Shown piece after piece: positions 36,436-47,848 of a stretch of 64,000 nucleotides of DNA. The position numbers and the translations under genes are program-made. Source of the stretch: Bordetella sp. LUAb4. GTDB taxonomy: Bacteria; Pseudomonadota; Gammaproteobacteria; Burkholderiales; Burkholderiaceae_B. The stretch spans positions 62,001-126,000 of the forward strand of contig NZ_JAHPZX010000011.1 in NCBI RefSeq assembly GCF_021325795.1, in the 5' to 3' direction. Numbering within the stretch: position 1 is the stretch's first letter; every line of letters starts with the position of its first letter. Below the pieces are notes generated by a model. That model was not told the origin of the DNA, ran no database searches, and saw only the letters and a list, made by a program, of their open reading frames with translations.

Positions 36436-37617
36436 ATGAGCATCTTGTCCTTTCCCTTGCGTCCGGCCTGCTGGCGTCAATGCGTGGCCGCCGCGGTCTT
36501 GTTGGCCGGCGCGCTGGGCCAGGCGAGCCATGCGGCCGCGCCGCGTAATGAAGGCAACCGGCCCTTCGACAAGACTCTGCCCTTCGCGGTGCAGCCCGTC
36601 GCGACATTCGACATGCCATGGGCCCTGGCCTTCCTGCCCGACGGCCGCATGCTGGTGACGGAGAAAACCGGGCATCTGTATATCGTGACCGCGCAAGGCA
36701 GGAAACAGGAAATCAAAGGTGTGCCCGCGGTCACCTACAGTGGGCAGAACGGTCTGCTGGACGTGGCCCTGAGTCCCACATGGAAGGACGACGGCATGAT
36801 CTACCTGACCTATGTCGAAGCGGGTGATGGCGCCAACCTGGCCCTGGCACGCGCGCGGCTGGACCAGGAAGGATCGACGCTGCGCGACTTGCGCGTGATC
36901 TGGCGCGCTACGCCGGACGGGGACAAAAGCGGTGGCGGCCTCGGCGGCCAACCCGGCGGCATCATCGCCTTTTCCCCCGACGGCCGCTATCTATTCCTGA
37001 CTTCCGGCGACCGCATGCGTCCGCGCACCGCGCAGGATCCCAAGCTGCCCTTGGGCAAGGTGCTGCGCATATTCCCCGACGGCCGCGTGCCGCCGGACAA
37101 TCCCTGGGCCAGGGAAGGCGGGGCACGAGCGCTGATGTGGAGCACGGGACACCGCAATCCGTACGGCCTGGCCTACGCGCCGGATGGCAAGCTGTGGCTG
37201 CACGAGATGGGTCCCATGGGGGGCGACGAGTTGAACCTGGTGCAAGCAGGCAAGAACTATGGCTGGCCGGTGGTTTCGTATGGCGACAACTACAACGGCA
37301 CGCCCATCCCGCGGCCGCCCACGCATCCGGAGTTCCAAGAGCCGGTGTTGTACTGGACGCCGGTGATCGCGCCGGCGGGCCTGACGTTCTACCAAGGCAA
37401 GATGTTCCCGCAATGGGAGGGGTCCGCCTTCATCGGCGCGTTGCGCTCACAGGCCCTGGTCCGCGTGTCCTTCGACGGACAAGGCGGCGCCCGCGAGGAA
37501 AACCGCTGGAACATGGGCGCCCGCATTCGCGATGTCGCCGAAGGACCAGATGGCGCACTCTGGCTGCTGGAAGACAGCAGCGAAGGACGCTTGCTGCGGC
37601 TGACGCCGGGGCCTTAG
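36436..37617 (+). CDS. PQQ-dependent aldose-type sugar dehydrogenase (YliI/Asd family)
   Basis: A 393-aa periplasmic six-bladed propeller. The signal peptide covers about residues 1-34 (ending SHAAA). Family segments include MPWALAFLPDGRMLVTEKTG, YSGQNGLLDVALSP, STGHRNPYGLAYAPDGKLW and HEMGPMGGDELN. Family members oxidise aldose sugars with PQQ and pass electrons to the respiratory chain. No pqq synthesis genes are in the window. It is 28 bp downstream of the flavoprotein gene. Confidence 0.92.
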   Translation: MSILSFPLRPACWRQCVAAAVLLAGALGQASHAAAPRNEGNRPFDKTLPFAVQPVATFDMPWALAFLPDGRMLVTEKTGHLYIVTAQGRKQEIKGVPAVTYSGQNGLLDVALSPTWKDDGMIYLTYVEAGDGANLALARARLDQEGSTLRDLRVIWRATPDGDKSGGGLGGQPGGIIAFSPDGRYLFLTSGDRMRPRTAQDPKLPLGKVLRIFPDGRVPPDNPWAREGGARALMWSTGHRNPYGLAYAPDGKLWLHEMGPMGGDELNLVQAGKNYGWPVVSYGDNYNGTPIPRPPTHPEFQEPVLYWTPVIAPAGLTFYQGKMFPQWEGSAFIGALRSQALVRVSFDGQGGAREENRWNMGARIRDVAEGPDGALWLLEDSSEGRLLRLTPGP

Positions 37618-37842
37618 CTTGACCCGCGCGGCCAAGCTGGCCCTTTGCCCCCAGGACAATCCGCAAGCGCTGCCCGCCGCGACGCGCGGCGGCGATGCAG
37701 GAATGCGCGACCTGTTGGGAATGAGGCTTGCTCAACCAGGCGAATTTTTGCTTTTTGATCCGTGAAGGGACGAGTGCATAAGACGCTGCCTGCGTTGACG
37801 TGTTAATTATTCCGTTTCCGCGCGCGGCCTGAGGATGTATTC

Positions 37843-40719
37843 ATGACTCGACCTGGTTCCATCTCCCCTACCCTACGATCCAATCCGCGCGAGCGCATGG
37901 CGAGCGTAGCCGGGCGGGTGATGCTCTCGATTGCCATGCTGACCGCTGCGCCCCTCGTGGCCCAGGCTGCCGGTCCGTTGGACGGGTCAAGCCCCGGCGC
38001 CATCAGTCCCGCCGACGCGCAGCGCGCCGTTCAACTGCTGCAGGACGACGCCAAGCGGGCGGAAACGATACGGGCGCTGAAGGCGATCGCGGATACCGCG
38101 CCCGGCGCGCCGGCCGCGCCCGCGGCATCTTCGGCACCGACGACGGCAACGGCGGCGGCGCCCACCACGGCCGCAACCGCGACGCCCGCGGCGGCGGCCC
38201 CCGCGGCGGCGCCGGACGATGTGGCCACCACGGCCATCGTGCCGCTGGAAGCGAACGGCCTGATGGCCCGCATGTTGCGCAGCATCTCCCAGTGGGTGGA
38301 CGGCGTCAGCGCGCAAGTCGCTCAAGTCCGCGAAGGCATGAAGGCCGTGCCTGACATGGTGGCCCGCGCCAATCGCAACCTGGCCACGGAAGCCGGGCAA
38401 CGGCTGCTGCGGCAAGTGCTGACCACGCTGGCGGCCGTCTTCGTCGTCGCTTTGCTGCTGGAATGGGCCCTGCACCGTTCGCTGCGGCAACCGCGCAAGG
38501 CCTTGGCGCAACACGCGGACGAAGAAGAAGCCGCCGAGCGGCGCCAGCGGCACGAGGAAGAACGCCAGCGCGTGCAAGCGGAACGCCAACGCCAGGAAGC
38601 CGGCCGCGATCAGGCCAACGAACAACAGGACGCCGAAGACGCAAGTCTGCGCTCGGCCCCGCCCGGTGTGGCGCTGGTGCAGACCACCCGCGACGGCATC
38701 GCACGCGTCGAGGCCGTGCCCGTCCCCCTGGACGACGGCGCCGCGCCGCCCGAGGCCGCGACCGCGACCGCGACCAATCCGGACGCAAGCAAGATCACGC
38801 TTCCGGTATCAGGCGCCACCGCATCCGCCGGCAAGGCGCCTCCCCTCGCTGGCCTGCCCACCACCGGCAGCGACACCATCGCCACGGGCGGCGCCGCCGG
38901 GGTCGTCGCCCGCGACGCCACCCTGGCCCGCGACGAGGCCGCCGACAAAGCCACCCGCACTGCCGGCCGGCATTGGCACACCATCCGCCATCTGCCATAT
39001 GCCCTGGCCTCGCTCGTGCTGGACTTGCTGCCCCTGGCGCTGTTCTTCATCGCCGCGGCCCTGATGCTGCGCTGGCTCGACGGCGACGACGTCCGCGTGC
39101 ATGAAGCCGTCACCGGCTTTGTCCATGCCTACGTGACCACGCGCATCAGCATGGCTGTCTTGCGCCTGCTGGTGTCGCCCGTGGGCCATGGCCTGCGCGT
39201 CCTGCACGTGTCCGACGTGGTGTCGCAACGCTTGCAGACCGGGATGCGCCGCATCATCGTGCTGGCGCTGTTCGGCCTGGCGATCGCCGACGCCGCGCAG
39301 ATCCTGGGCGTGGGCGCCCAGGCGCGCATGATCCTGGTCAAAGGGTTCTCTCTGCTGGTGCACAGCTTTGCCATCGCCCTCATACTGAGGCTGCGCCGGC
39401 CGGTCGCTCGGGCATTGGGCGGCAAGCCCGGACAAACGGGACCGTTGGCCATGCTGCGGCATTGGCTGGCGCATACCTGGGCCGTCATCGCCGTCGTGGT
39501 GGTGGCCGGCATCTGGATCGTGTGGGCGCTCGGCGTGGAGGACGGCTTTCCCAAGCTGATGCACTTTGTCGTGGTCACCGGCGGTGTCATCATCGTTGCG
39601 CGCATCAGCGCCATGCTCCTGCTGGGCGCGCTAGGCCGCATGTTCCAGCCGCGCGAGCCGGACAGCGCGACCCAGGACGCAACGGTCCGCACGACGGTGC
39701 ACGACCGCCTGGCCGGCCGCTACTTCCCCATGGTGCGCGGGCTGGTGACCGTCCTGATCTTCCTGCTCACCGCGCTTACCCTGCTGCAAGTGTGGGGCGC
39801 CGACGTGCTGGACTGGTTCGCGCGCGGCACGCTGGGACGCAGCATCGCGTCGGCCCTGTCGACCATCGCGGTGTCCATCGTCATCGCCATCCTGGTGTGG
39901 GAGTCCGTGCACTACGCCATCGAAAGACGGCTGCAGCAGTGGAAAGACCAGGGCGATCTGCTACGCGCGGCAAGGCTGCGTACCTTGCTGCCCATGTTGC
40001 GCACCTTGCTGATGATCGCCGTGATCCTGGTGGTGGGCCTGACGGCGTTGAACGAGATAGGCATCAACACCACCCCCCTACTGGCGGGCGCCAGCATCAT
40101 CGGCGTGGCGGTGGGCTTCGGCTCACAGAAACTGGTGCAAGACTTCATCACCGGCATTTTCCTGTTGATGGAAAACGCCATGCAGGTGGGGGATTGGGTG
40201 ACGGTGGCGGGTGTGTCGGGCAGCGTGGAATACCTGTCCATCCGTACGGTGCGCCTGCGTGGCGGCGACGGGTCGCTCTACATCGTGCCGTTCAGTTCGG
40301 TATCCACCGTCAACAATACCAACCGTGGGCTGGGCAACGCGGCCGTGCGAGTCAGCGTGGCGTATGACACCGATGTCGAATTGGTGATCGGCGAGCTGAA
40401 GAAGCTGGGCGCCGCGATGCGCGAGGATCCCACCTACCGCAGCGTCATCCTCAACGACATCGAGGTGTGGGGCGTGGACGCCGTGGATGGCTCCATGGTC
40501 ACCGTGGCCGGCCAAATCCGTTGCAAGGACTCCGGCCGTTGGGGTGTGCAGCGCGAGATGAACCGGCGCATCCTGGATCGCTTCCGCGAACTGGGCATCG
40601 CCATCGCGAATCCGCGGGCAAGTCTGCTACTGACGGCGGACGAGGCGCCGGCGGAATTGCCGGACCCCGCTGGTCCGCCGGCGCGCAGCGAATCCGCCAA
40701 GACACCCACGCCGCGCTGA
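37843..40719 (+). CDS. Large MscS-family mechanosensitive channel
   Basis: A 958-aa protein. It has a signal-like N-terminus (about residues 20-43), an Ala/Thr/Pro-rich linker (about 85-125), a membrane helix near 190, an Arg/Gln/Glu-rich charged segment (215-270), then a multi-helix region and the C-terminal MscS core (about 720-930). Core landmarks are LLAGASIIGVAVGFGSQ as the pore helix, LVQDFITGIFLLMENAMQVGD and VPFSSVSTVNN. It is a channel for osmotic protection in the inner membrane. It is much longer than MscS (286 aa), more like MscK/YbiO. The start ATG has GAGGA upstream. Confidence 0.93.
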   Translation: MTRPGSISPTLRSNPRERMASVAGRVMLSIAMLTAAPLVAQAAGPLDGSSPGAISPADAQRAVQLLQDDAKRAETIRALKAIADTAPGAPAAPAASSAPTTATAAAPTTAATATPAAAAPAAAPDDVATTAIVPLEANGLMARMLRSISQWVDGVSAQVAQVREGMKAVPDMVARANRNLATEAGQRLLRQVLTTLAAVFVVALLLEWALHRSLRQPRKALAQHADEEEAAERRQRHEEERQRVQAERQRQEAGRDQANEQQDAEDASLRSAPPGVALVQTTRDGIARVEAVPVPLDDGAAPPEAATATATNPDASKITLPVSGATASAGKAPPLAGLPTTGSDTIATGGAAGVVARDATLARDEAADKATRTAGRHWHTIRHLPYALASLVLDLLPLALFFIAAALMLRWLDGDDVRVHEAVTGFVHAYVTTRISMAVLRLLVSPVGHGLRVLHVSDVVSQRLQTGMRRIIVLALFGLAIADAAQILGVGAQARMILVKGFSLLVHSFAIALILRLRRPVARALGGKPGQTGPLAMLRHWLAHTWAVIAVVVVAGIWIVWALGVEDGFPKLMHFVVVTGGVIIVARISAMLLLGALGRMFQPREPDSATQDATVRTTVHDRLAGRYFPMVRGLVTVLIFLLTALTLLQVWGADVLDWFARGTLGRSIASALSTIAVSIVIAILVWESVHYAIERRLQQWKDQGDLLRAARLRTLLPMLRTLLMIAVILVVGLTALNEIGINTTPLLAGASIIGVAVGFGSQKLVQDFITGIFLLMENAMQVGDWVTVAGVSGSVEYLSIRTVRLRGGDGSLYIVPFSSVSTVNNTNRGLGNAAVRVSVAYDTDVELVIGELKKLGAAMREDPTYRSVILNDIEVWGVDAVDGSMVTVAGQIRCKDSGRWGVQREMNRRILDRFRELGIAIANPRASLLLTADEAPAELPDPAGPPARSESAKTPTPR

Positions 40720-40777
40720 CGAAAGGTACATGGCCGGCGCACCACGCCGGCCAGACGACATCGCGTGGCCGTGAACC

Positions 40778-41296
40778 TTACTTCACGACACCGCAGATGA
40801 TGCGGGCGCCGCCGCCGCCCAGGGGCGCCGGGTGGTCGCTGTGGTTGTCGCCGCCGGCGTGGATCATCAGGGCATGGCCATTCAGGTCCGCCAGCTTCAG
40901 GCGCGGCGCCAGGACGGGATACGTTGCCTTGCCATCGGCGCCGACGTAGAGCGCGGGCAGGTCGCCCTTGTGGCCGCTGTCGTCATAGGGGCCCTTGTGG
41001 ACGCCGGTCTTGTCCGGATCCCAATGGCCGCCCGCCGCGCCGGCTGGCGTCGGCTTGCCATCCACCTGGGTCACGCCGCAGGACGGGTTGGCATGCACGT
41101 GGAAACCATGCACGCCAGGCGGCAGACCATGCAGTTCCGGCGTCAGCAACAGGCCGTACTTGTTCTGTTCCGCCTTGACGGTGCCAGCCGAGGCTTGCAC
41201 GCCGTTGGCGTCGACCACGTTCATTTGTATGGTGGTGGTTTGCGCCGAAGCGACGCCGGCCATCGCCATGAGGGCGACAAATAATGGGATTCTCAT
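40778..41296 (-). CDS. sodC: Periplasmic Cu/Zn superoxide dismutase SodC
   Basis: 172 aa from the ATG at 41296, with AGGAG 7 nt upstream. The signal peptide is [18 protein letters not shown]. The metal-binding motifs are [26 protein letters not shown] and [16 protein letters not shown], with the paired Cys in CGV(T) and the C-terminal IICGVVK. It removes superoxide in the periplasm. It is convergent with the MscS gene. Confidence 0.97.
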   Translation of the reverse strand: MRIPLFVALMAMAGVASAQTTTIQMNVVDANGVQASAGTVKAEQNKYGLLLTPELHGLPPGVHGFHVHANPSCGVTQVDGKPTPAGAAGGHWDPDKTGVHKGPYDDSGHKGDLPALYVGADGKATYPVLAPRLKLADLNGHALMIHAGGDNHSDHPAPLGGGGARIICGVVK

Positions 41297-41463
41297 CCTG
41301 ACTCTCCTTTCCTCGATCGAAGTTGACAGCACTGGAACCCTAACCCGGGCCGCGTGGCGACACCAGAGGAAATTTCTAACAAGAAAATTCCTGGCCCCAC
41401 CACGGGGCAGAGATGTCCCGCGCGGGCCAGGCCGAGCTGCCACCTGATTGGGAGGCACGGATC

Positions 41464-41841
41464 TCAAGTCATCACGCTGACATGAGCGGAGACGACGCGC
41501 CAGCCGGCGTCGGTACGCAGCCAAGTCTGCGTCTGGCGACCCCTGCGGTCGGAACCGGCGCGCTGGAATTCGATGTGGGTGGTAGCCATGTCATCGCCGT
41601 AGGTGACGATGTGGGTGCGCAGCACGCTGCGGTCCAGGCCGGACGGCGAACGCCCGGCGCGGAAAGCGCGGATGGCGTCGTAGCCGTAGAGATTCTCACC
41701 GGCGCCATAGCGCAAGGTCAGCGGTGAATTCCAAAATAATTCGTCCAGCACGGCGACATCATTGCCGACCAAGGCTTTTTCGTAGCGCGCGAACTGCTTG
41801 GTGACCTCGGCCACGACGGCCGGCTTGTTCACTTCCAACAT
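41464..41841 (-). CDS. AtzH-like/DUF3225 NTF2-fold protein
   Basis: 125 aa from the ATG at 41841; an in-frame TTG at 41850 also exists. It has a SnoaL/NTF2-type cone fold pattern with [20 protein letters not shown] and [20 protein letters not shown]3225 proteins accompany amidases and related catabolic genes. It lies 43 bp after the CoA-transferase stop as the last gene of that operon. Exact role unknown. Confidence 0.82.
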   Translation of the reverse strand: MLEVNKPAVVAEVTKQFARYEKALVGNDVAVLDELFWNSPLTLRYGAGENLYGYDAIRAFRAGRSPSGLDRSVLRTHIVTYGDDMATTHIEFQRAGSDRRGRQTQTWLRTDAGWRVVSAHVSVMT

Positions 41842-41884
41842 GATAGGCAAAGCTCCTGGCTGCTGAATCCGGAAAAGGCCCAGG

Positions 41885-43093
41885 CTACAGCACCGCGCCC
41901 TGCTTGCGCAAAGCGGTGATCGTGGCGGCCGACAGGCCGGCGCGCGCCAACACCTGGTCGGTATGCTGGCCGAAGGTCGGCGCGGCGTAGGGCGTGGCGC
42001 AAGGCGTGCGGCCGTATTTGATCGGCTTCTGCAGGCCGCGATAGCTGCCCACCACGGGATGCGTGAATTCGGCGATCAAGTCTTCGGACTGGACTTGCTC
42101 GAAATCGAACATGTCCTCGACGCTGCGCGCCGCCGCGCACGGGACTTCTTCGCCAAACAGGGCTTCCCACTCCAGGGCGCTGCGGGTCGCCAGGGCCTCG
42201 TGCAGGCGCGGCACGATTTCGTCGCGATGCACCGCCCGCTTGCGCACGCTGTCATAGCGTTCGTCGGCAGCCAAAGCCTGCAGGCCTGTCTTCTCGCACA
42301 AGGCCTGCCAGAAGTGCGGCGTATTGGCGGAGATGTACAGATACCCTGCGCGCGTCGGATGCAGCCCGGTGATCCCACCCGACCGCATGTCGCGCCCCAC
42401 CTCGCGCGGCTCGCCTTCGGCCCAGATCAAGCGCGCCGACTGCAAGGCCATGGCGCTGCGCAGCAGGGACACGCCGACATACTGCCCCTGCCCGCTACGC
42501 TCGCGCTCATACAGTGCCGAGGCCACGCTGCTGGACACCATGGCCGCGGCGTAATAATCGACGATGGAACCGTAGAGAATCTCCGGCGGTCCTTCGCTCT
42601 TGCCTTGCAGCGTGCACATGCCGGTCAAGGTCTGCAGCACCTGGTCGTAGCCCGCTTTTTCCTTCAAGGGACCGGTTTCGCCATACCCCGTCACGGCGCA
42701 GTAGATCAGGCGCGGATTGATGGCGCGCAATTGCTCGTAGCCTATGCCCAGGCGGTCCGGCACGCTGGGACGGAAGTTGTGCACCAGCACATCCGCTTGG
42801 CGCACCAGGTCGCGCAGCACCTCGCGCGCGGCTTCCTGCTTGAGATCCAGCGCCAGCCCTTGCTTGCTGCGATTGACGCCGAGGAAGGCGCGGCTTTCCG
42901 TGGTCAGCGTCGACGGATACTTGCGCAGATTGTCGCCCGCCGGCGGTTCGATCTTGATGACTTCAGCGCCCTGGTCGGCCAGCAGCGTGCAGCCATAGGG
43001 GCCGGCGATGTAAGCGCTGAGATCCAGCACGCGCACGCCGGCCAGCGGGCCGCCGGCCACCGTCGGCAGGGAATCGGAAGGGTTGGACGTCAT
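41885..43093 (-). CDS. Family III (CaiB/BaiF) CoA-transferase
   Basis: A 402-aa protein that moves CoA between carboxylic acids through an enzyme aspartyl-CoA. Family segments are [39 protein letters not shown] and the active-site Asp region [13 protein letters not shown]. It is preceded by a CitE-like lyase gene in the same direction, so the pair may activate and cleave a dicarboxylic acid of the citramalate/malate type (inference). Confidence 0.94.
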   Translation of the reverse strand: MTSNPSDSLPTVAGGPLAGVRVLDLSAYIAGPYGCTLLADQGAEVIKIEPPAGDNLRKYPSTLTTESRAFLGVNRSKQGLALDLKQEAAREVLRDLVRQADVLVHNFRPSVPDRLGIGYEQLRAINPRLIYCAVTGYGETGPLKEKAGYDQVLQTLTGMCTLQGKSEGPPEILYGSIVDYYAAAMVSSSVASALYERERSGQGQYVGVSLLRSAMALQSARLIWAEGEPREVGRDMRSGGITGLHPTRAGYLYISANTPHFWQALCEKTGLQALAADERYDSVRKRAVHRDEIVPRLHEALATRSALEWEALFGEEVPCAAARSVEDMFDFEQVQSEDLIAEFTHPVVGSYRGLQKPIKYGRTPCATPYAAPTFGQHTDQVLARAGLSAATITALRKQGAVL

Positions 43094-43156
43094 GATGAAA
43101 TTCCTGAATGAATGAATACGGAGGTGGCGATGGAAAGTCCGCGAGGCCCTTCTTTC

Positions 43157-44032
43157 TCACTCCGCCAACAAGCCCAAGCGGCGGGCCAGCGCGACGACAG
43201 CCTGGGCGCGGCGCACGAAAGGCCCGTCGATCATCTTCCCATCGACGACATAAGCACCCACGCCACGGGCCTGCGCATCGGCGGCTGCCTCGACCACGCG
43301 CTGGGCGTGGGCGATCTCTTCGTCGCTGGGGCGGAAGGCCTGGTTGGCCAGCGCCACCTGGGACGGATGGATGCAGCTTTTGCCCAGGAAACCCAGGCGC
43401 CGCGCCATCCCCGCTTCGGCCAGGTAACCGTCCTGGTCCTTGATGTCGGCGAACGCCGTGTCATAGGCAAACACCCCGGCCTCGCCGGCGGCCATACGTA
43501 GCTGGAACATGGCCAGGCGCACGGCCTCGGCGTCACGGCGCACGATATTCAAGGGTTCGAACAGATCGCCCAGCCCCAGTTGCAGCCCGGCGACGCGTTC
43601 ATGCGCACTGGCCAGGTCGGCCGCCAGGCGCAAACCGCGCGGCGACTCGATATTCAGCAGCAGGCGGACGGGTTCGGCAACACCGTTGGCGCGTTCGGCC
43701 TTGATCACCGCATCGGCGGCGGCCACCACCTGTTCAACGCTATCGACCTTGGGCACGTTCACCAATTGCAGACCCGGACGCACCACCGCCTGCACATCTG
43801 CATGGAAATGCGGCGTGTCCTGGGCGTTCACCCGCACGATCAGCACCTTGCCGCCGGCGACCGCCGCATCCGAGGAAAACAGGCGGCCCAATTCCTGGCG
43901 CGCCTCGTCCTTGCGTCTCTCGGACACGGAGTCCTCCAGGTCGAAGGACAAGCCGTCGGCCTCGCTGGCCAAGGCCTTGGGAAACAGCTCGGGGCGCGAA
44001 CCGGGTACGAACAGCTTGCTGCGCATCAACAT
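43157..44032 (-). CDS. CitE-like HpcH/HpaI aldolase/citrate lyase-family protein
   Basis: 291 aa from the ATG at 44032, with AGGAG 7 nt upstream. It is a TIM-barrel CoA-ester lyase: MRSKLFVPGSRPELF, DGLSFDLEDSV (metal site), LNIESPRGL, and GKSCIHPSQV near the C-terminus. Family members cleave malyl-, citramalyl- or related CoA esters. It is the first gene of the operon and divergent from a LysR regulator with a 186-bp gap. Confidence 0.93.
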   Translation of the reverse strand: MLMRSKLFVPGSRPELFPKALASEADGLSFDLEDSVSERRKDEARQELGRLFSSDAAVAGGKVLIVRVNAQDTPHFHADVQAVVRPGLQLVNVPKVDSVEQVVAAADAVIKAERANGVAEPVRLLLNIESPRGLRLAADLASAHERVAGLQLGLGDLFEPLNIVRRDAEAVRLAMFQLRMAAGEAGVFAYDTAFADIKDQDGYLAEAGMARRLGFLGKSCIHPSQVALANQAFRPSDEEIAHAQRVVEAAADAQARGVGAYVVDGKMIDGPFVRRAQAVVALARRLGLLAE

Positions 44033-44218
44033 ATGGGATCTCCTCCTGGACGGCTTACTGGATCGTTCCAGGATCGGGGTCCCAGGCCTATCCGGGATCA
44101 CGATCCTGAACATGCCCGGCTTTATTCCTGGGTCTGATCCTGCTTTGCCGGCTATCTTACCGGCCTGCCTTTGATGATATAAAGCGATGTTTCCTAACAC
44201 GCCACGTGAGAAATTCAA

Positions 44219-45085
44219 ATGAAGCTGTCCGCCTTCCGCACGCTCAACGCCGTCTTGCGCGGGGGCAGCTTCGCGGCGGCGGCTGCCGACATGAACCTGT
44301 CTCCCAGCGCCATCAGCCTGCAGATGAAGCAGATGGAGGAATATTTCGGCCAGCCCCTGTTCGACCGCTCAGCCTTGCAGGTGCGCCCCAACGCCTTCGC
44401 TGCGGAGATCGATACGGTATTGCAGGAAGCCTTCACCCGCCTGGAAGCCCTGCGTCGACGCAGTTCACCGGTGGTCGAGGGGCGCGTCAGGCTGGGCACC
44501 ATAGAACCTCTGCAGGTGAGCCTGCTGCCGCGCCTGCTGCGCCAGGCGCGCCAGCGCTATCCTCAACTGGACGTCAGGCCGGTACGCGGCCGCGGCGTGG
44601 ATCTGGTGGACCAGTTGAAAAGCGGCGAGCTGGATGCCGCCATCATCGTGCGGCCGGAAAGCGGCGGCTCCAGCCGCCTTAGCTGGACCCCGCTATTCCG
44701 TGAGAAGCTGGTGCTGATCGCACCGCCACAGTCGACTGAAGCCGATATCGCCGAACTGTTCCGCCAGCACGAGTGGCTGCGTTTCGACAAATCCACCATC
44801 GGCGGCCGTACCGCTGCCCGTTATGTTGCGGAGCATGCCCCCCATGCGCGCAGCCGCATCGACATGCCCTCGCTCGCGGCATTGACGGCGCTGGTATCCG
44901 AAGGCCTGGGAGTATCCATCCTGCCGGAACCAGGCGAGCACCTATACGCCGCGCATCCCGTGCGAGTGATCCCGCTGGGCCGCAATCCCCCTTACCGGCA
45001 GATCGCCTACGCCTGCCGGGCCACCGACCAGGACAACCGGCTGGTCCAGGCAGTGCTGGACTGCGCCCGGCCGGCGCAGGATTGA
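44219..45085 (+). CDS. LysR-family transcriptional regulator
   Basis: A 288-aa protein with an N-terminal winged helix-turn-helix (about residues 1-60: FRTLNAVLRGGSFAAAAADMNLSPSAISLQMKQMEE) and a C-terminal inducer domain. It is divergent from the CitE/CoA-transferase operon and so probably its activator. The shared 186-bp gap has AT-rich sequence at 44170-44200 but no clean palindrome that I could see. Confidence 0.94.
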   Translation: MKLSAFRTLNAVLRGGSFAAAAADMNLSPSAISLQMKQMEEYFGQPLFDRSALQVRPNAFAAEIDTVLQEAFTRLEALRRRSSPVVEGRVRLGTIEPLQVSLLPRLLRQARQRYPQLDVRPVRGRGVDLVDQLKSGELDAAIIVRPESGGSSRLSWTPLFREKLVLIAPPQSTEADIAELFRQHEWLRFDKSTIGGRTAARYVAEHAPHARSRIDMPSLAALTALVSEGLGVSILPEPGEHLYAAHPVRVIPLGRNPPYRQIAYACRATDQDNRLVQAVLDCARPAQD

Positions 45086-45088
45086 TGC

Positions 45089-47545
45089 TCAGACACGGGG
45101 AGGATCGGTCTCCCGCTGCGGGTGGCGGTGCGCGGCAACCGCCTTGATGAAGTCGTCCAAGGCCCGCGTGGCATCGCCATCGTTACCGAATACCAGCCCC
45201 GGGTCCGGGTCGCCATCGGGCAGCATCAGGGGTATGCCGGCCTCATCCAGCAAGGCCTGCGCCGTGCCCAATGCAAATATCGCCTTACCGTGCCGATAGA
45301 TATTGCGGATGAACTCCAGCGCCTGTCCTTCGTCGGCCAACTCGTCGGTAACCGCATCGCCGGGTGGCAGGACCAGCGCATCGAATACCACGGCGGGCGA
45401 GTTTTCCAACGACGCGGCCGCATCCAGCATGCTGCCGTCGGTGCACACGACGGGGCCGATGCGCGCGGCAATCAGCACCGGCACGGCACCCTGCTCCACC
45501 AGGCCCCCCTGCAGGGCCGCGATCGCGTCGTTATCCACGCCGGGCGCGATCATGATGGCGATCCGGCGCGTGCGGATATCTCCCGCCCCCGGCCGCGCCA
45601 ACAATGACAGCGCCGGCGATTTCGTGACCTCTGGCTGAGCGGGATTTTCCAGGGCGCGCGGCATCGGCTGCGGCAGCGCCATGCCCAGGCCCTCCGCCAC
45701 GGCATTCGCCAACTCCTCCGATGCATTGCGCAATCCCGACACCATGCGTTCACGAATGGCGGGCACCGTTACCTTGCTCAGCTCGAAGCGGAAGGCCGCG
45801 GCGATATGGCGCTTTTCAAAGGGGGCCTGGCTTTCGTAGAAGAGCCGGGCCTGCGTGTAGTGGTCGGCGAACTTCTCCGGCTTGCCGCGCAGCTTATCTT
45901 CCTTCATGGGCTCGGGGAAGGACACAAAGCCCTTGGCACCCGCCTGGAAGGGGCAGCCCCCGCCCAGGGAATTGGGCTCATAGGCGACCCGCCCACGCGC
46001 CAACGCCTGGCGGTGCATGCCGTCGCGCTGATTGTTATGCACCGGCGCCAATGGCGAGTTGATGGGAATCTCGTGGAAATTGGGACCACCCAGGCGGCTG
46101 ATCTGCGTATCCACATAGGAATGGATGCGGCCGGCCAGCAGAGGATCGTTGGAGAAATCGATTCCTGGCACCACATGCGCCGTGCAGAAAGCCACCTGCT
46201 CCGTTTCGGCGAAGAAGTTGTCGGGATTGCGGTTGAGCACCATGCGGCCGACGGGGGTCACGGGAATCAACTCTTCCGGGATGATCTTGGTGGCGTCGAG
46301 GATGTCGAAACTGAACGCCTCGGCCTGCTCCTCCGTAAAGATCTGCAGGCCCAACTCCCATTCCGGATAGGCGCCGCTTTCGATCGCCTCCCACAAATCG
46401 CGCCGATGGAAGTCCGAATCGGCGCCTGAAATCTTGACCGCCTCGTCCCACACCAGGGAATGCGTGCCCTGCTTGGGATTCCAGTGGAATTTGCAGAACA
46501 CCGACTCGCCCGCCTCATTGACCAGGCGGAAGGTGTGCACGCCGAAACCCTGCATCATGCGATAGCTGCGGGGGATGGCACGGTCGGACATCACCCACAT
46601 CAACATGTGCGTGATCTCCGGCATCAAGGAGGCGAAGTCCCAGAATGTGTCATGGGCCGACGCCGCCTGCGGCATGCCATGGTGCGGTTCGGGCTTCACA
46701 GCATGGACCAGGTCAGGAAATTTCATCGCGTCCTGGATGAAGAACACCGGCATGTTGTTGCCGACCAGGTCCCAGTTACCTTCGTCCGTGTAGAACTTGA
46801 CCGCGAAGCCGCGCACATCGCGCGCCGTATCGGTGGAGCCGCGCTCGCCCGCCACGGTGGAGAAGCGCACGAAGACCGGCGTGATCTTGCCCGCCTCCTG
46901 GAACGGCGCGGCGCGGGTGTATTGCTTCAACGGCTTGTAGTTCTCGAAGTAGCCGTGTGCAGCCGATCCGCGCGCGTGCACGATGCGCTCCGGAATCCGC
47001 TCGTGATCGAAATGGGTGATCTTCTCGCGCAGGATAAAGTCTTCCAGCAAGGTAGGCCCACGCAAGCCGGCCTTCAGCGAGTTTTGGTTATCCCCCACCG
47101 GTACACCCTGGTTGGTGGTCAGGACCTGTCCGGAATTGTCCACCCGCACCCGGTCCAGAGTACCGGTGACCGGACAGACGCCGGCCGGCGCGGCACCGCC
47201 GGCTTTAGGGCTGGTGTTGTTTTCGCTCAGTGTGCTGCCGGTCACGCCATGGTCAGGCGGTTCCACCGTCTGGCCGGCGGGCGGCGCCACGGCGTTGTCG
47301 CGCCCATGCTCCAGCGCCTTGTTCTCGTTATAGGGCATGGCCGCGGACAAGGACTGCACACCCGCCGCGTGCACGGCCAGGGCGTCATCCGTACTCAACA
47401 CTTGGGACGGCGCGGTCGACGTACCGCGGGCGGCCGCCTTGGCGGCGGCTTTCTTGCCGCTTCCTTGTGCGCTTTGCGCAGGCGCTGCGGGCTTGCTGGC
47501 GGCTTGCTTGCCGCCACTGCTTGCGGGTTTCTTGGTGCTGGCCAT
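45089..47545 (-). CDS. katE: Large-subunit catalase HPII (KatE)
   Basis: 818 aa from the ATG at 47545, with AGGAG 9 nt upstream. It has a Lys/Ala-rich N-terminal extension (about residues 1-50). The catalase core contains the active-site His in [12 protein letters not shown] and Asn in [11 protein letters not shown]. The haem-Tyr region is [19 protein letters not shown]-terminal GATase1/DJ-1-like domain follows (from about 600), typical of HPII. It destroys hydrogen peroxide in the cytoplasm. The stop is 3 bp from the convergent LysR stop. Confidence 0.96.
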   Translation of the reverse strand: MASTKKPASSGGKQAASKPAAPAQSAQGSGKKAAAKAAARGTSTAPSQVLSTDDALAVHAAGVQSLSAAMPYNENKALEHGRDNAVAPPAGQTVEPPDHGVTGSTLSENNTSPKAGGAAPAGVCPVTGTLDRVRVDNSGQVLTTNQGVPVGDNQNSLKAGLRGPTLLEDFILREKITHFDHERIPERIVHARGSAAHGYFENYKPLKQYTRAAPFQEAGKITPVFVRFSTVAGERGSTDTARDVRGFAVKFYTDEGNWDLVGNNMPVFFIQDAMKFPDLVHAVKPEPHHGMPQAASAHDTFWDFASLMPEITHMLMWVMSDRAIPRSYRMMQGFGVHTFRLVNEAGESVFCKFHWNPKQGTHSLVWDEAVKISGADSDFHRRDLWEAIESGAYPEWELGLQIFTEEQAEAFSFDILDATKIIPEELIPVTPVGRMVLNRNPDNFFAETEQVAFCTAHVVPGIDFSNDPLLAGRIHSYVDTQISRLGGPNFHEIPINSPLAPVHNNQRDGMHRQALARGRVAYEPNSLGGGCPFQAGAKGFVSFPEPMKEDKLRGKPEKFADHYTQARLFYESQAPFEKRHIAAAFRFELSKVTVPAIRERMVSGLRNASEELANAVAEGLGMALPQPMPRALENPAQPEVTKSPALSLLARPGAGDIRTRRIAIMIAPGVDNDAIAALQGGLVEQGAVPVLIAARIGPVVCTDGSMLDAAASLENSPAVVFDALVLPPGDAVTDELADEGQALEFIRNIYRHGKAIFALGTAQALLDEAGIPLMLPDGDPDPGLVFGNDGDATRALDDFIKAVAAHRHPQRETDPPRV

Positions 47546-47848
47546 TATGGTTGTCTCCTGAACGGTGGACGGGACTTGCCAAGGCGGGACATGTCGAAGC
47601 GTGGGCACTCAGCAACCGCCGTACCTCGTTTACGGCCCCGCTACCCGTCCCATCGTCCGAATGGTGGTGTCCGCGGCCAGAGCGGGGCGTGCCAAGACTG
47701 GCAAAACCACCACCAGCATTTCGTCGACTGTTTTCCGCCTTTCATCGAAAAATATTGGATGAGCAGGCCAACTTCGCCTAAGCTTTTCCCGCTTTTCCGC
47801 AGGCTCGAACAGGGTCGGAGCCACGGCAATCAAACCGAGGATACGAAC
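47546..47848. other. Divergent intergenic region, katE / NHL lipoprotein
   Basis: These 303 bp must hold the promoters of both genes. I found no confident promoter pair, palindrome or RNA structure. The frame that runs through it from the antisense strand of katE has no coding character of its own. Confidence 0.55.
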